Of a stretch of 64,000 nt of DNA, positions 16,444 to 26,640 are shown piece after piece. Location: contig JAHBVL010000006.1 in the NCBI GenBank assembly GCA_019637585.1, forward strand, positions 76,779-140,778, read 5' to 3'. The position numbers and the translations under genes are program-made. This stretch comes from Thermomicrobiales bacterium. GTDB taxonomy: Bacteria; Chloroflexota; Chloroflexia; Thermomicrobiales; UBA6265. The notes under the pieces are model-generated. The model did not search any database. It was not told where the DNA came from and saw only the letters and a program-made list of their open reading frames with translations. Position 1 is the stretch's first letter, and each line of letters starts with the position of its first letter.

Positions 16444-17556
16444 ATGACCGAACCGGAAGACGATCTCCCGCTCCAGATTTCCAGTACGCCGATGAAACCG
16501 GCTTCCGGTTTGCGCGGCTACTACGAGCAGATCAAATCCTCGGCGGAAATGCGGGGCAAGCTCAACCGGTACGGCACGATCCTCTGGCTGGTCATCATCG
16601 CCATCGCCGCCATCTGGGTGATCTTCCAGGGCCGCCAGGAACTGATCAACACCTTTCACGAACTTCGCAACGCCGACCCGTTCTGGATCGCCGCGGCCAT
16701 CCTGATCCAGGTTGTGTTGCTGATCATCAGCAGCCTCACCTATTTTGTGGTGCTGCGCAGACTCGGCCACCGGTTGCCGCTGCACAACCTCCTTGACGCC
16801 CACCTGCAGCGCTCGGCGATCTCCGTGGTGACGCCCGCCGGAGGCCCGGCATCGGTGTTCATGTTCGTCCGCTATGTGGCCCACCGTGGCGTACCAGCCG
16901 AAGACGGGCTGCTGACGATCGGCGTTCGGTCGGCGGCGTCGACGGTGACATTCATCGCCGCGCTGATCCCGGCTGCGTTGATCGGCGACAGCCTGCCGGG
17001 CGCGGTGATCGCGGCGGCGCTATTCGCCCTGATGGTCTTTTTCGGCATCGCGCTCGTCAAAGGCGAGCGAGACGAGTGGCAGACGCCGCTGGCATGGTCG
17101 AGCCGGCTGCCGTCGTGGGCGAGGGCGAGAGTCCAGCAGTTCATCGTGAACTTCCGGGACCATGGATTGCGGCCGGCCGACCTCCTGGCGCCGATGATCC
17201 TGGCGTTGCTCGTCCGTATTGCCGTGGTGGCTGTTCTCTGGGCGTCGCTGCGGGCGCTGGGAGTCGATCCGAGCATGCAAACGATGCTCAACACCTATTT
17301 CGCCACCTTGCTGGCATCGACGGTCATCCCGGTTTTTGGCGGCGCCGGCGCGGTCGAGGCGGTGTCGATTGTCACGTTGCGCCAGGCGGGCATATCGGCC
17401 GATATCGCCATCGGCGCCACCCTGCTCTGGCGGTTGATCGATCTCTGGATTCCGGTGGGTATCGGGCTCCTCCTGCACGCGCGATCGGAGCTGCCGGCCA
17501 TCCTGCCCGACAGTGAGCAGAAAGCGGCCACGACCCGGCAGTCTCCCAGGCGATGA
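16444..17556 (+). CDS. YbhN/LPG-synthase-type membrane protein, copy 1
   Basis: Integral membrane protein of 370 residues, related to the flippase-like domain of lysylphosphatidylglycerol synthases (UPF0104/YbhN), without a catalytic domain. About eight hydrophobic helices begin at residue 45. VVTPAGGPASVFMFVRYV and PVFGGAGAVEAVSIVTLRQAG are the conserved loops. The N-terminal 40 residues are cytosolic and charged. The stop overlaps the start of a paralogue (ATGA). Lipid-precursor translocation is plausible but unproven. Confidence 0.83.
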   Translation: MTEPEDDLPLQISSTPMKPASGLRGYYEQIKSSAEMRGKLNRYGTILWLVIIAIAAIWVIFQGRQELINTFHELRNADPFWIAAAILIQVVLLIISSLTYFVVLRRLGHRLPLHNLLDAHLQRSAISVVTPAGGPASVFMFVRYVAHRGVPAEDGLLTIGVRSAASTVTFIAALIPAALIGDSLPGAVIAAALFALMVFFGIALVKGERDEWQTPLAWSSRLPSWARARVQQFIVNFRDHGLRPADLLAPMILALLVRIAVVAVLWASLRALGVDPSMQTMLNTYFATLLASTVIPVFGGAGAVEAVSIVTLRQAGISADIAIGATLLWRLIDLWIPVGIGLLLHARSELPAILPDSEQKAATTRQSPRR

Positions 17557-18581
17557 ACGGCTGGTTCCGTTCGATTCCGTCCCGGTACCAGGCGCTCTCC
17601 CCCGACGAGCGATTGCGCGTGCAGCGCATCATCATCGTTGGCTGGTTGCTCCTGCTGGCGATTCTGGCCGTTTGGCTCCTTCGCAATCAGCGCGAACAGC
17701 TCCGCGATATCTGGACGATCCTCCTCCGTGCCGACCGGACCTGGCTGGCGGTGGCGGCGATTGCCGAAATCGGGGCGATGGTTTCCGTGGCGTGGACGTT
17801 CAACATCACGCTCAAACGGCTCGGCCACAGGGTTAGCACGCTCTATCTGACCAATCTTCATCTGCAACGGGCGGGCGTCAATTTCGCGGCGCCCTTTGGC
17901 GGGCCGCTGACCGGCTACGTCTTCCTCGACCGGCTGGCCCGCCGGGACGTGCCGGCGGAGGATTCCTTTCTCACGTTGGCCATCAGAACGGCAAGTGTCT
18001 GGGGCGCCACGGTCGTTGTCCTGGTAATCACGGCCGGGTTGACGGGCCGTCCGCTGCTGATCGCCGGGTCGATCGCGCTCCTCATTGCGGCGATCGGCGC
18101 GACCTATGTCGTGGCGAAACAGGGACAGGGAGACTGGAAAACGATACTGCGGTGGTCGAGGCGACTCCCGGCCAAACACGCCGAGCGGGTCGAAGATGCG
18201 GTCGAGCGGTTCAAGAGCCACAACCTGACCCCTACCGACCTGATCAGCACCATCGGCACCACCCTGATCACCCGGACTGGCACGATCGCCCTCATCTATG
18301 CCTGCGTGATGGCGCTGGGGTTCGAGCCGACGCTGTACACCGTGTTCATGGCCTATGTCGTGTCATTTGTGGCCGGGCGGCTGGTGCCATTCATGTATGG
18401 CATGGGAGCGGTGGAGGGTTCGTTGACCGTCGCTCTCACGCAGGGTGGCGTGCCAGGCGAGGTGGCCATTGGCGCGACCCTCCTCTTCCGTTTCTACGAC
18501 TTTCTTCTTCCATCGATCATCGGGCTGATCATCTATACGTGGGACGAACGCCACCGGATCACCGGCGGCGAGCCCGGCTGA
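17553..18581 (+). CDS. YbhN/LPG-synthase-type membrane protein, copy 2
   Basis: Paralogue of 342 residues of the preceding gene with the same plan: a short charged N-terminus, the first helix at about 25-43, INFAAP-like loop [20 protein letters not shown], and [21 protein letters not shown] aligning with the GGAGAVEA loop of copy 1. It starts inside the copy 1 stop (ATGA), so the two are translated together and could form a heteromeric membrane unit. Function is otherwise unassigned. Confidence 0.83.
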   Translation: MNGWFRSIPSRYQALSPDERLRVQRIIIVGWLLLLAILAVWLLRNQREQLRDIWTILLRADRTWLAVAAIAEIGAMVSVAWTFNITLKRLGHRVSTLYLTNLHLQRAGVNFAAPFGGPLTGYVFLDRLARRDVPAEDSFLTLAIRTASVWGATVVVLVITAGLTGRPLLIAGSIALLIAAIGATYVVAKQGQGDWKTILRWSRRLPAKHAERVEDAVERFKSHNLTPTDLISTIGTTLITRTGTIALIYACVMALGFEPTLYTVFMAYVVSFVAGRLVPFMYGMGAVEGSLTVALTQGGVPGEVAIGATLLFRFYDFLLPSIIGLIIYTWDERHRITGGEPG

Positions 18582-18684
18582 CGCTCCTCTCCACTGGAAA
18601 CGGCATAGCATAATGAGAGCATCGGAGAAGAGGCCTGCCTGGGTGCGGCCTCCCGGTCCGCCACGCGATCAAAGGAGATCACTC

Positions 18685-20814
18685 TTGCCAGCGACAATCG
18701 ATCGTTCCCTCGAGGAGCGCGCTATCAATACGATCCGCATGCTGTCAGTCGATGCGGTGCAGCAGGCGAACTCGGGACACCCCGGTTTGCCGATGGGCGC
18801 CGCCGGGATGGCGTATGTGCTCTGGACCGAATACCTGAAACACAACCCGCGCAACCCCTCCTGGCCCGACCACGACCGGTTTGTACTTTCGGCAGGGCAT
18901 GGATCGGCGCTCATCTATTCCCTCCTGCACCTCACCGGGTACGACCTGTCGCTCGACGAAGTGAAGAATTTCCGGCAGCTCGGTTCGAAGACTCCCGGTC
19001 ATCCCGAGAACTTCATGACGCCGGGCGTGGAGGTGACCACCGGGCCACTCGGTCAGGGCTTCGCCAATGGCGTCGGGATGGCCATCGCCGAAGCCTATCT
19101 GGCGGCGCGCTACAACCGGCCGGGTCACCACATCATCGACCACTACACCTATGGTCTGGTTTCCGATGGCGACATCGTGGAAGGCGTCGCCATGGAAGCG
19201 GCGTCGATCGCTGGACATCTGCAGCTGGGCAAATTGATCTATCTCTACGACGCCAATGACATCACGCTGGCCGGCACCGCCAACATCTCGATGACCGAGA
19301 ACACGGCTGCTCGTTTCGAAGCGCAGGGCTGGCATGTGCAATCGATCGACGGTATGGACACCGATGCCGTCCGCGGAGCGCTCGACGCTGCGCGAGGGGA
19401 GACCAACCGTCCCTCGATCATCATCGCCAGCACCGTCATCGGGTATGGATCGCCGGCCAAAGCCGGTACATCGGGCGTCCATGGGTCGCCCCTGGGACCG
19501 GATGAGGTGGCCGCGACGAAAGAGCGGCTCGGCTGGCCGCTGGAGCCGGCGTTCTATCTGCCGGAGGATGCGCTGGCGCTCTTCCGGTCGGCGGTCGACC
19601 GGGGAGCCGGGGACGAAGCGGCTTGGAATGCCGCGTTCGATGCGTATGCCGCCGACTATCCCGATCTGGCGGCAGAGCTGTGGCAGGCGCTGGCCGGCGA
19701 CCTGCCGGAGGGTTGGGATGCCGGACTGCCCAGCTGGCAGACCGGCGACAAAGCCGTTTCGACCCGCAAAGCGTCCGAAGCGGTGATCCAGGCGTTTTTC
19801 GAGAACGTGCCCGGTTTCATCGGTGGATCGGCAGACCTGAATCCCTCGACGAATACCGGCATGAAGGGGGGCGGCGATTTTGGCCCGGCTCCCGCAGGTG
19901 GTATTCAGGGAGCGCTGGGCGGCGGTTGGTCGTACGCCGGTCGCAACATCCACTGGGGCATCCGCGAACACGCCATGGGATCGGCGGTCAACGGTATGGC
20001 CGCGCACGGTGGGGTATTGCCCTTTTCAGCAACCTTTCTGGTGTTCGCCGACTACATGCGGCCGCCGATCCGGTTGGCCGCGCTCTCGCACTACCGCTCG
20101 ATCTTCGTCTTCACCCACGACAGCATTGCCGTCGGCGAGGATGGTCCGACGCATGAACCGGTCGAGCAGATCATGTCTCTTCGCCTGATTCCGAATTTGA
20201 CGGTGATTCGCCCGGCGGATGCCAACGAGACCGCTGAAGCGTGGCAGGTGGCACTCGAACACCGGGATGGACCGGTGGTGCTCGTCTTCTCCCGCCAGGA
20301 TCTGGCCATTCTCGATCGTTCCGGCGCTCGCGGTTCGCTGGATGAAGGCGCCTACATTCTGCAGGAACCCGACCGGCGGCCGGATGTCGTCTTGATCGGC
20401 ACCGGTTCCGAGGTGGAGCTGGCGGTGAAAGCCGCCGCGCTTCTGCACGAGCACGATATCGCCGCGCGGGTGGTGAGCATGCCCAGCTGGGAGCTCTTCG
20501 AGCAGCAACCAGAGCAGTATCGGGAGTCGGTGCTCGGTCCGGACGGAACGCACCGCCTGTCGGTCGAAGCGGGAGTGACGACCGGATGGCAGCGGTACAC
20601 TGGCAGCCACGGCGGTAGCGTGGGAATCGACCGGTTCGGCGCTTCCGGTCCGGGCGGCAAAGTGCTTCAGCATTTTGGTTTCACCAAGGAACATGTGGCG
20701 GCGGAAGCGCTCCGGTTGCTCAACCGAAAGGCCGAAGCAGACGCCATCGATACTTGGACCGCCAGAGGCGAAACCGCCGGCAAGGAAGCAAAAGGGGATC
20801 AGGGGCACTCCTGA
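18685..20814 (+). CDS. tkt: Transketolase
   Basis: Thiamine-diphosphate enzyme of 709 residues that exchanges two-carbon units in the non-oxidative pentose phosphate pathway. Visible features are [13 protein letters not shown] (N-terminal His loop), [16 protein letters not shown], the cofactor motif around [15 protein letters not shown] with YLYDAND downstream, and [19 protein letters not shown] in the Pyr domain. I chose the TTG at 18685, which has AAAGGAG 8 bases upstream, over the ATG at 18613, which has no ribosome site. It is the first gene of the pentose phosphate cluster; tal follows after 21 bases. Confidence 0.95.
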   Translation: MPATIDRSLEERAINTIRMLSVDAVQQANSGHPGLPMGAAGMAYVLWTEYLKHNPRNPSWPDHDRFVLSAGHGSALIYSLLHLTGYDLSLDEVKNFRQLGSKTPGHPENFMTPGVEVTTGPLGQGFANGVGMAIAEAYLAARYNRPGHHIIDHYTYGLVSDGDIVEGVAMEAASIAGHLQLGKLIYLYDANDITLAGTANISMTENTAARFEAQGWHVQSIDGMDTDAVRGALDAARGETNRPSIIIASTVIGYGSPAKAGTSGVHGSPLGPDEVAATKERLGWPLEPAFYLPEDALALFRSAVDRGAGDEAAWNAAFDAYAADYPDLAAELWQALAGDLPEGWDAGLPSWQTGDKAVSTRKASEAVIQAFFENVPGFIGGSADLNPSTNTGMKGGGDFGPAPAGGIQGALGGGWSYAGRNIHWGIREHAMGSAVNGMAAHGGVLPFSATFLVFADYMRPPIRLAALSHYRSIFVFTHDSIAVGEDGPTHEPVEQIMSLRLIPNLTVIRPADANETAEAWQVALEHRDGPVVLVFSRQDLAILDRSGARGSLDEGAYILQEPDRRPDVVLIGTGSEVELAVKAAALLHEHDIAARVVSMPSWELFEQQPEQYRESVLGPDGTHRLSVEAGVTTGWQRYTGSHGGSVGIDRFGASGPGGKVLQHFGFTKEHVAAEALRLLNRKAEADAIDTWTARGETAGKEAKGDQGHS

Positions 20815-20835
20815 TCATCCGTGGAGGAGAAGATC

Positions 20836-21978
20836 ATGAACGCACGTGTTGCCGCGCTCCTCGAACAGGGACAGAGTATCTGGCAGGACGATATCGCCCG
20901 GTCGATGCTGACCTCGGGCAGCCTGCAGTCGATGATCGACGATGTGGGTATCCGCGGAGTGACGTCGAACCCGTCGATCTTCGAAAAAGCGATCGCCGCT
21001 GGATCGGACTATGACGAGCAGATCAGCCGGCTGGCCCGGGACGGCGCCGACGCCGCGACCATCTTCGAGAAGCTGGCCGTCGCCGATATCCGCGGCGCCT
21101 GCGATCTCTTCCGGCCGATCTACGACGCGTCGGACGGCGCCGATGGGTTCGTGTCGATCGAGGTCAATCCCGATCTGGCGCGCGACTCGGATGGAACCCG
21201 CACGCAGGTGCGGCAGCTCTGGGAGGCGGTCAACCGGCCGAATCTCATGGTCAAGATCCCGGGAACCATCGAAGGAGCGCCGGTGATCGGCGAGATGCTC
21301 GCCGAGGGCATCAACATCAACGTCACTCTCCTTTTCTCCATCGAGGCGTATGAGCGGGTGGCCAATGCCTACATCGAGGCACTGGAGCGGCGCAACAACG
21401 CGTCCGGGCAGCCGATCGACCGCGTCGCGTCGGTGGCGTCGTTTTTTGTCAGCCGGGTCGATACGGCGGTCGACAAACTGCTGGACGACAAGATCGCGGC
21501 AGAATCTGACGCTTCACGGAAGGGGGCCCTGGAGGCTCTCAAGGGGAAAGCCGCCGTGGCCAACGCCAAACTGGCCTATGCCTCATTCAAAGAGCTCTTC
21601 AACAGCGAGCGGTTCGACAAGCTGAAAGCGCAGGGGGCTCGTCCGCAGCGTCCGCTTTGGGCCAGCACCGGCACGAAAAACCCGGCGTACAGTGACGTGC
21701 TCTACGTGACGACCCTGATCGGACCACATACGGTCAACACCATGCCGGGCAAAACGATCCAGGCTTTCCTCGATCATGGCGATGTGCGTCGCACGGTGGA
21801 CGAGGATATCGACAGCGCTCGCGCCGTGATGCAGGGTCTGGCCGATGCCGGAATCGACTTCGACGCGGTCACCGACAAGCTGGAAAACGACGGAATCGAT
21901 CTGTTCATCACGTCATACAACAACCTGCTCGCCGGCGTAGAGGAGAAGCGCGCGGCGTTGGTAGCAGCAGCCGTCTGA
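20836..21978 (+). CDS. tal: Transaldolase
   Basis: Class I aldolase of 380 residues that transfers dihydroxyacetone units between sugar phosphates. Signatures are GVTSNPSIFEKAI (about 42-54) and the Schiff-base Lys in PNLMVKIPGT (about 138-147). The length and the late ASTGTKNPAYSDVLYV match the longer actinobacterial/mycobacterial subfamily. GTGGAGGAG just upstream serves as the ribosome site for the ATG at 20836, so I do not use the GTG at 20821. About 380 bases of palindromic repeats separate it from gnd. Confidence 0.95.
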   Translation: MNARVAALLEQGQSIWQDDIARSMLTSGSLQSMIDDVGIRGVTSNPSIFEKAIAAGSDYDEQISRLARDGADAATIFEKLAVADIRGACDLFRPIYDASDGADGFVSIEVNPDLARDSDGTRTQVRQLWEAVNRPNLMVKIPGTIEGAPVIGEMLAEGININVTLLFSIEAYERVANAYIEALERRNNASGQPIDRVASVASFFVSRVDTAVDKLLDDKIAAESDASRKGALEALKGKAAVANAKLAYASFKELFNSERFDKLKAQGARPQRPLWASTGTKNPAYSDVLYVTTLIGPHTVNTMPGKTIQAFLDHGDVRRTVDEDIDSARAVMQGLADAGIDFDAVTDKLENDGIDLFITSYNNLLAGVEEKRAALVAAAV

Positions 21979-21979
21979 C

Positions 21980-22205
21980 GCGAGCCTCTCCGCTACACGT
22001 GCGGCCGCTGCCTGACGCGACGATGTAGCGGCAACGCCTGCGTTGCTCGTCTGTGGATGGTCGCTGCGACCGTGGGGCGAGGCAGGCCTCGCCGCTACAT
22101 GGTGCGGGCATTGCCTGAGGCGATGGTGTGGCGGCAACGGCTGCGTTGCTCTCGTCCATGGATGGGCGCTGCGGTTGCGGGGCGAGGCAGGCCTCGCCGC
22201 TACGG
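21980..22205. repeat. REP-like palindrome array, locus 2
   Basis: Two direct copies of about 100 bases (near 22023-22121 and 22122-22205), each bounded by inverted arms: a left arm of the type GTAGCGGCAACGCCTGCG and a right arm of the type GGCGAGGCAGGCCTCGCC plus GCTAC. A degenerate half copy (GCCTCTCCGCTAC) lies at about 21983-21995. The arms match those at 3992-4062. The array occupies most of the 380-base gap between tal and gnd; bases 22206-22358 hold nothing else recognisable apart from the gnd ribosome site. Confidence 0.75.
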
Positions 22206-22358
22206 GGTGCGGTGCGTTGTTGCTGGGGCGGATTGCGTCTGTAAATCGATCGACATCGCCGTTTTCGCGACTGCAACTGGCCAACGACTACAATCTGGTC
22301 CCAGGTGGAACCAACATGGTGACCGCCGGCAACATCAGCTTGGCAGGGGACAACGACA

Positions 22359-23804
22359 TTGGCCAACGAGGCACTCCGGCACACGGGTCTGATCGGACTC
22401 GCCGTCATGGGCGAGAATCTGGCGCTGAATATCGAGAGAAACGGGTTTCCGCTGGCGGTTTACAACCGGACCACGGCGCGGACTGAGGAGTTCCTGGCGG
22501 AACGGGCCGCCGGACGCAACATCATCGGTGAGTCGACCATCGAGGCGTTCGTCAACGCCATCGAACGGCCGCGCCGCATCATCATCATGGTGAAAGCGGG
22601 TGCGCCGGTTGACGCCGTGCTCGCGGAGCTCCAGCCGTTTCTGGATCGGGATGACATCGTCATCGACGGCGGCAACTCACTCTTCAGCGATACGGCGCGC
22701 CGGTCGGCCGAGTATCAGGGCGCCTTCCGCTTTGTCGGCATGGGGATTTCCGGCGGGGAAGAGGGGGCGCTCAATGGTCCCAGCCTGATGCCGGGCGGTC
22801 CCAAAGAGGCATACGACATTCTCGAACCAATGCTCACCGCCATCGCCGCGAAAACCGAAGCCGGAGCGTGCGTCACCCATATCGGGCCAGGCGGAGCTGG
22901 GCACTACGTGAAGATGGTTCACAACGGCATCGAGTATGCCGACATGCAGCTCATCGCCGAGACATACGATCTTCTGGGCCGGGCTCTGGGGCTCACCGCT
23001 CCGGAAATCGGCGAAGTCTTCGCCGGCTGGAATCAAGGACGGCTCTCATCCTATCTGGTCGAGATCACCGCCGAAGTGCTGGCCACGGTGGACAGGGAGA
23101 CCGGCAATCCGCTGGTCGACATGATCCTCGACACCGCCGAGCAGAAGGGAACCGGCCGCTGGACCAGCCAGAGCGCGCTCGATCTGGGATCACCGATTCC
23201 GGCGATCGATGCGGCGGTCTTCGCGAGGTCGATGTCATCGCGAAAAGCAGAGCGGGAAGTGGCCGCAGAGCACCTTTTCGGCCCGGGCGGCGCCATCCTG
23301 GCCACATCGGCCAACCGGCAAGCCACAATCGACGCATTGGAAAACGCCCTCTATTTCGCCAAGATCTCCGCGTACGCCCAGGGCATGGCGCTGCTGCAGG
23401 CGGCGTCCGCCGAATATGACTGGGAACTCGACCTGGCGGAGATCGCTCGTATCTGGAAAGGCGGTTGCATCATCCGGGCGGCGCTCCTCGACCCGATTCG
23501 CGAGGCATATGGCTCCGATCCGGGACTGGCAAACCTGATGCTCGCCCCCTTCTTCAGCGAAGCGATGAACGCGAACGCCCCCGCCATCCGGCAAGCGGTG
23601 GCGACGGCTGTGCAGATGGGCATTCCCGTGCCGGCGCTGTCGGCGTCGCTGACCTATGTCGACACCTGGCGATCGCCGCGCCTGCCGGCCAATCTGCTGC
23701 AGGCGTTGCGGGACAACTTCGGCGCCCACACCTACCGGCGAATCGATCGAGAAGGCGTGTTCCACACCCACTGGGCAACCGGAGAAACGGAGCTGGTGGG
23801 ATGA
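22359..23804 (+). CDS. gnd: 6-phosphogluconate dehydrogenase, decarboxylating
   Basis: Converts 6-phosphogluconate to ribulose 5-phosphate with NAD(P)+ reduction. The 481 residues contain the nucleotide fold GLIGLAVMGENLALNIERNG, IDGGNSLF, the family signature GISGGEEGALNGPSLMPGG, and catalytic KMVHNGIEYADMQLIAE. The length is right for the long-form dimeric enzyme. The start is TTG at 22359 with AGGGGA upstream. Its stop overlaps zwf (ATGA), tying the two oxidative steps together. Confidence 0.95.
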   Translation: MANEALRHTGLIGLAVMGENLALNIERNGFPLAVYNRTTARTEEFLAERAAGRNIIGESTIEAFVNAIERPRRIIIMVKAGAPVDAVLAELQPFLDRDDIVIDGGNSLFSDTARRSAEYQGAFRFVGMGISGGEEGALNGPSLMPGGPKEAYDILEPMLTAIAAKTEAGACVTHIGPGGAGHYVKMVHNGIEYADMQLIAETYDLLGRALGLTAPEIGEVFAGWNQGRLSSYLVEITAEVLATVDRETGNPLVDMILDTAEQKGTGRWTSQSALDLGSPIPAIDAAVFARSMSSRKAEREVAAEHLFGPGGAILATSANRQATIDALENALYFAKISAYAQGMALLQAASAEYDWELDLAEIARIWKGGCIIRAALLDPIREAYGSDPGLANLMLAPFFSEAMNANAPAIRQAVATAVQMGIPVPALSASLTYVDTWRSPRLPANLLQALRDNFGAHTYRRIDREGVFHTHWATGETELVG

Positions 23805-25426
23805 TCCCTGCGGAGCTCATCGGCGATATCCCGGCCACATCAGACCACGATCTACACGATGAACCGCACGCCATGTTCGAGCAGATCGTCAATCCGCTCC
23901 GGGAGGGGATGACCCAGATCGCCACCGCGCCCCCTTGCGCGATGGTCATCTTCGGTGTTTCGGGCGATCTCACCTCGCGCAAGCTGATGCCCTCGCTCTA
24001 TGACCTGGCCATGACGTCGCGGCTGGCCGAGGGGTTCAGCATCATCGGCGTGTCGCGGCGGGAGTGGACCGACGAGCAGTTTCGCGATGAGATGCGACGA
24101 GCTGTCGAAGCCCACGCCCGCACACCGGTGACGCAGGATCGATGGGATTCGTTCGCCAGCGGATTGTTCTACGTTTCGGGCAATTTCGACGACGAGTCGA
24201 TGTACGAGCGCCTCGGCGCCAGGCTCGACGAAGTCGACCGGGAGCGCCGCACGGAGGGAAACCGGCTCTTCTACCTGGCAACCCCTCCCAGTTTCTATAT
24301 CACGATCATCAACAGTCTCGGCGAGCGCGACCTCGTCGAGCGGCAGGACTTCTACCGGGCGCCGAAGATCGGCTGGATGCGGCTGGTGGTCGAAAAACCG
24401 ATCGGCAACGATCTGGCCAGCGCTCGCGAGCTCAATCACGCCATGAGCGAGGTCGTGTCGGAGAGCCAGATCTACCGGATCGACCATTACCTGGGCAAGG
24501 AAACGGTCCAGAACGCGATGGCCTTCCGGTTCGCCAATGTGTTGTTCGAACCGGTGTGGAATCGCCACTACGTCGATCACATGCAGATCACCGTGGCGGA
24601 ATCGCTCGGTGTGGAAAACCGGGGCACCTACTACGAAGAAGCCGGCGCCGTGCGCGACATGCTGCAGAGTCACATGCTGCAGCTGCTGTCGATCGTGGCT
24701 ATGGAACCACCCGCGGTTTTCCGGGGGAATGCGGTCCGCGATGAAAAGGTGAAGGTGTTGCGGTCGGTGATTCCGCCGCCGGGTGCAACCGTGAAGGACT
24801 TCACGGCGCGGGGCCAGTATGCGGCCGGATTCATCGAGGGAAAAACCGTCCCGGGTTACCGGCAGGAAGAAGACATCGCGCCGACTTCCACCACCGAGAC
24901 GTTCGTGGCGATGAAGCTGAATATCGACAACTGGCGCTGGGCCGATGTGCCCTTCTATCTCAGGACCGGCAAGCGTATGCCTCGCCGGGTCACCGAGATC
25001 GCCATTCAGTTCCAGCGGGTTCCGCACCTGATGTTCCAGGCGGCGGGAACGACCGATGTCGAGCCGAATCTGCTGACGTTGCGCATTCAGCCGGATGAGG
25101 GGATCAGCTTGCGGTTCGCGGCCAAGATCCCCGGCACGACAATGGAGCTGCGCACGGTGCGGATGGACTTCGCATACGGCGCGTCGTTCGGGAGCGCCGG
25201 CGCCGATGCCTACGAGCGGTTGTTGATCGATGCCATGATGGGCGACCAGACCCTTTTCGCCCGGCGCGACGAAGTCGAAACGGCGTGGCACATCATCGAT
25301 CCAGTGCTGGCCGCCTGGCAGGCGGAGGAAGTGACCGGATTGCCCCTCTACGAAGCGGGGACCTGGGGTCCGGAGAAGTCCGATGCGCTCATCGAGCGCG
25401 ACGGACGCGTCTGGCGGCGGCCGTGA
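23801..25426 (+). CDS. zwf: Glucose-6-phosphate 1-dehydrogenase
   Basis: First oxidative step of the pentose phosphate pathway. The 541 residues include the nucleotide motif IFGVSGDLTSRKLMPSLYDL (about 49-68), VVEKPIGND, and the active-site hallmark RIDHYLGKE (about 226-234). The N-terminal 45 residues are longer than in many homologues; a Met at residue 25 is an alternative start. The chosen ATG overlaps the gnd stop, and its own stop overlaps the opcA start (GTGA). Confidence 0.96.
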   Translation: MIPAELIGDIPATSDHDLHDEPHAMFEQIVNPLREGMTQIATAPPCAMVIFGVSGDLTSRKLMPSLYDLAMTSRLAEGFSIIGVSRREWTDEQFRDEMRRAVEAHARTPVTQDRWDSFASGLFYVSGNFDDESMYERLGARLDEVDRERRTEGNRLFYLATPPSFYITIINSLGERDLVERQDFYRAPKIGWMRLVVEKPIGNDLASARELNHAMSEVVSESQIYRIDHYLGKETVQNAMAFRFANVLFEPVWNRHYVDHMQITVAESLGVENRGTYYEEAGAVRDMLQSHMLQLLSIVAMEPPAVFRGNAVRDEKVKVLRSVIPPPGATVKDFTARGQYAAGFIEGKTVPGYRQEEDIAPTSTTETFVAMKLNIDNWRWADVPFYLRTGKRMPRRVTEIAIQFQRVPHLMFQAAGTTDVEPNLLTLRIQPDEGISLRFAAKIPGTTMELRTVRMDFAYGASFGSAGADAYERLLIDAMMGDQTLFARRDEVETAWHIIDPVLAAWQAEEVTGLPLYEAGTWGPEKSDALIERDGRVWRRP

Positions 25427-26640
25427 TGATGACCGGGGTGGCCGCGATTGGTGGTGCGGACCAGAAGCTCTTTACTGGGTGGACGGCTGATTCGGTTGAA
25501 GTGACCCGAATTCGCGCCGAGCTGAGTGAGCTGTGGCGGAGCTGGGCGACGCTCCACGGCGCTCCCTCTGGAGACATCCTGCCCGGGGATCGCGAGCAGG
25601 TGTTCATGCGTCCCTCGACGGTCAATGTCATCGCGGTGACCGAAACGATCGAGGAGGCACAGCGGACCGCGGAGCTGCTTCTTTCGCTGCCCGACTACTC
25701 TCCTTCCCGCAGCATCGTCCTCGCCCGGCATGGAGCGGGAGGGGGCCAACCCTTTGCCGTGCAACTCTTTGTCGATGAACGGGTGCTGCATCGTTCGAGC
25801 TCGCCAACCCGGATCGAGGTGATCGTCATCTCCGCTCCGCCGGGGCATGATGAAGCGCTGGCCTCGATCGCCACGACCCTTCTCGTGCCCGATCTGCCCG
25901 ACGTGCTCTACGTGCCATTCGAACCGGTGGCGCCGAATCCCCTTCTGCACAACCTGCGGGAGAGCTGCGACGGCATCCTGGTCGATACCGTTTCGGCCCG
26001 CGACGCGGGAGCGTCGCTCGAGTTCCTGAGAGCGTGTGCGTCGATTCGCAACACGCTCGGACTGGGCGATCTGGTCTGGACTCGATTGCGCACCTGGCGC
26101 GACCTCATTGCCCAGTTCTACGATCAGCCGGCGGCGCTGGCCAGTCTGGAATTCATCACCGATGTGCAGATCGTGCATGCCGCGTCCGGGCCGGACGTTC
26201 GGTCGGGCCGCACTGCGGCACTGCTGATCGCCGGTTGGCTGGCGTCGCGCCTCGGATGGCGCACACCTGGCGAGCTGATCCCGACCGGCACCGGGTATCG
26301 CCTGACCCTTCGCTCGGGCGGACGGGGCAAGAGCCGGGAAGTGCTGTTGCACATCTCGGAAGGGACGTCTGATTTCTCCTGCGCGTCGCTGGAACGGGTG
26401 ACCCTCACCGCCACCGGCGACCAGGCCTCGACCTTCAGTGTGGAACGGGTTGGGGAGTCGGCGATCATGACCTCGAGCAGCACGCCGCACGTGCCCGACA
26501 TGACCCGGCTCGTCCACTCCTCCTGTCCGCCCGACAATGTCATTCTGGCGGCCAAGCTCCGGCGGCTGCGGATCGACCCGGTGTATCGTGACGCTCTCGA
26601 GATTGCCGCGACTCTCTGGCCGGAAGGATTTGACCTGTGA
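25423..26640 (+). CDS. opcA: OpcA-family glucose-6-phosphate dehydrogenase assembly protein
   Basis: Protein of 405 residues that in cyanobacteria and actinobacteria binds and activates or assembles glucose-6-phosphate dehydrogenase. It has no catalytic motifs. Features consistent with the family are the early ELSELWRSW helix, LVDTVSARDAGASLEFLRAC, the middle TPGELIPTGTGYRLTL, and the C-terminal NVILAAKLRRLRIDPVYRDAL. Position directly after zwf with a 4-base overlap strongly supports the call. GTG at 25423 or ATG at 25426 are both possible starts. Confidence 0.86.
   Translation: MMMTGVAAIGGADQKLFTGWTADSVEVTRIRAELSELWRSWATLHGAPSGDILPGDREQVFMRPSTVNVIAVTETIEEAQRTAELLLSLPDYSPSRSIVLARHGAGGGQPFAVQLFVDERVLHRSSSPTRIEVIVISAPPGHDEALASIATTLLVPDLPDVLYVPFEPVAPNPLLHNLRESCDGILVDTVSARDAGASLEFLRACASIRNTLGLGDLVWTRLRTWRDLIAQFYDQPAALASLEFITDVQIVHAASGPDVRSGRTAALLIAGWLASRLGWRTPGELIPTGTGYRLTLRSGGRGKSREVLLHISEGTSDFSCASLERVTLTATGDQASTFSVERVGESAIMTSSSTPHVPDMTRLVHSSCPPDNVILAAKLRRLRIDPVYRDALEIAATLWPEGFDL

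Noticed and set aside
15112-16884. Long open frame on the minus strand (590 codons) opposite the CoA-transferase
   Set aside because: It is antisense to a clear CaiB-type gene, has no recognizable motif and reads as low-complexity Arg/Asp/Gly sequence typical of reverse-strand frames in GC-rich DNA.
23465-23800. Longer glucose-6-phosphate dehydrogenase N-terminus
   Set aside because: The extension overlaps gnd in another frame and has no family similarity; the ATGA junction at 23801 fits the operon style.
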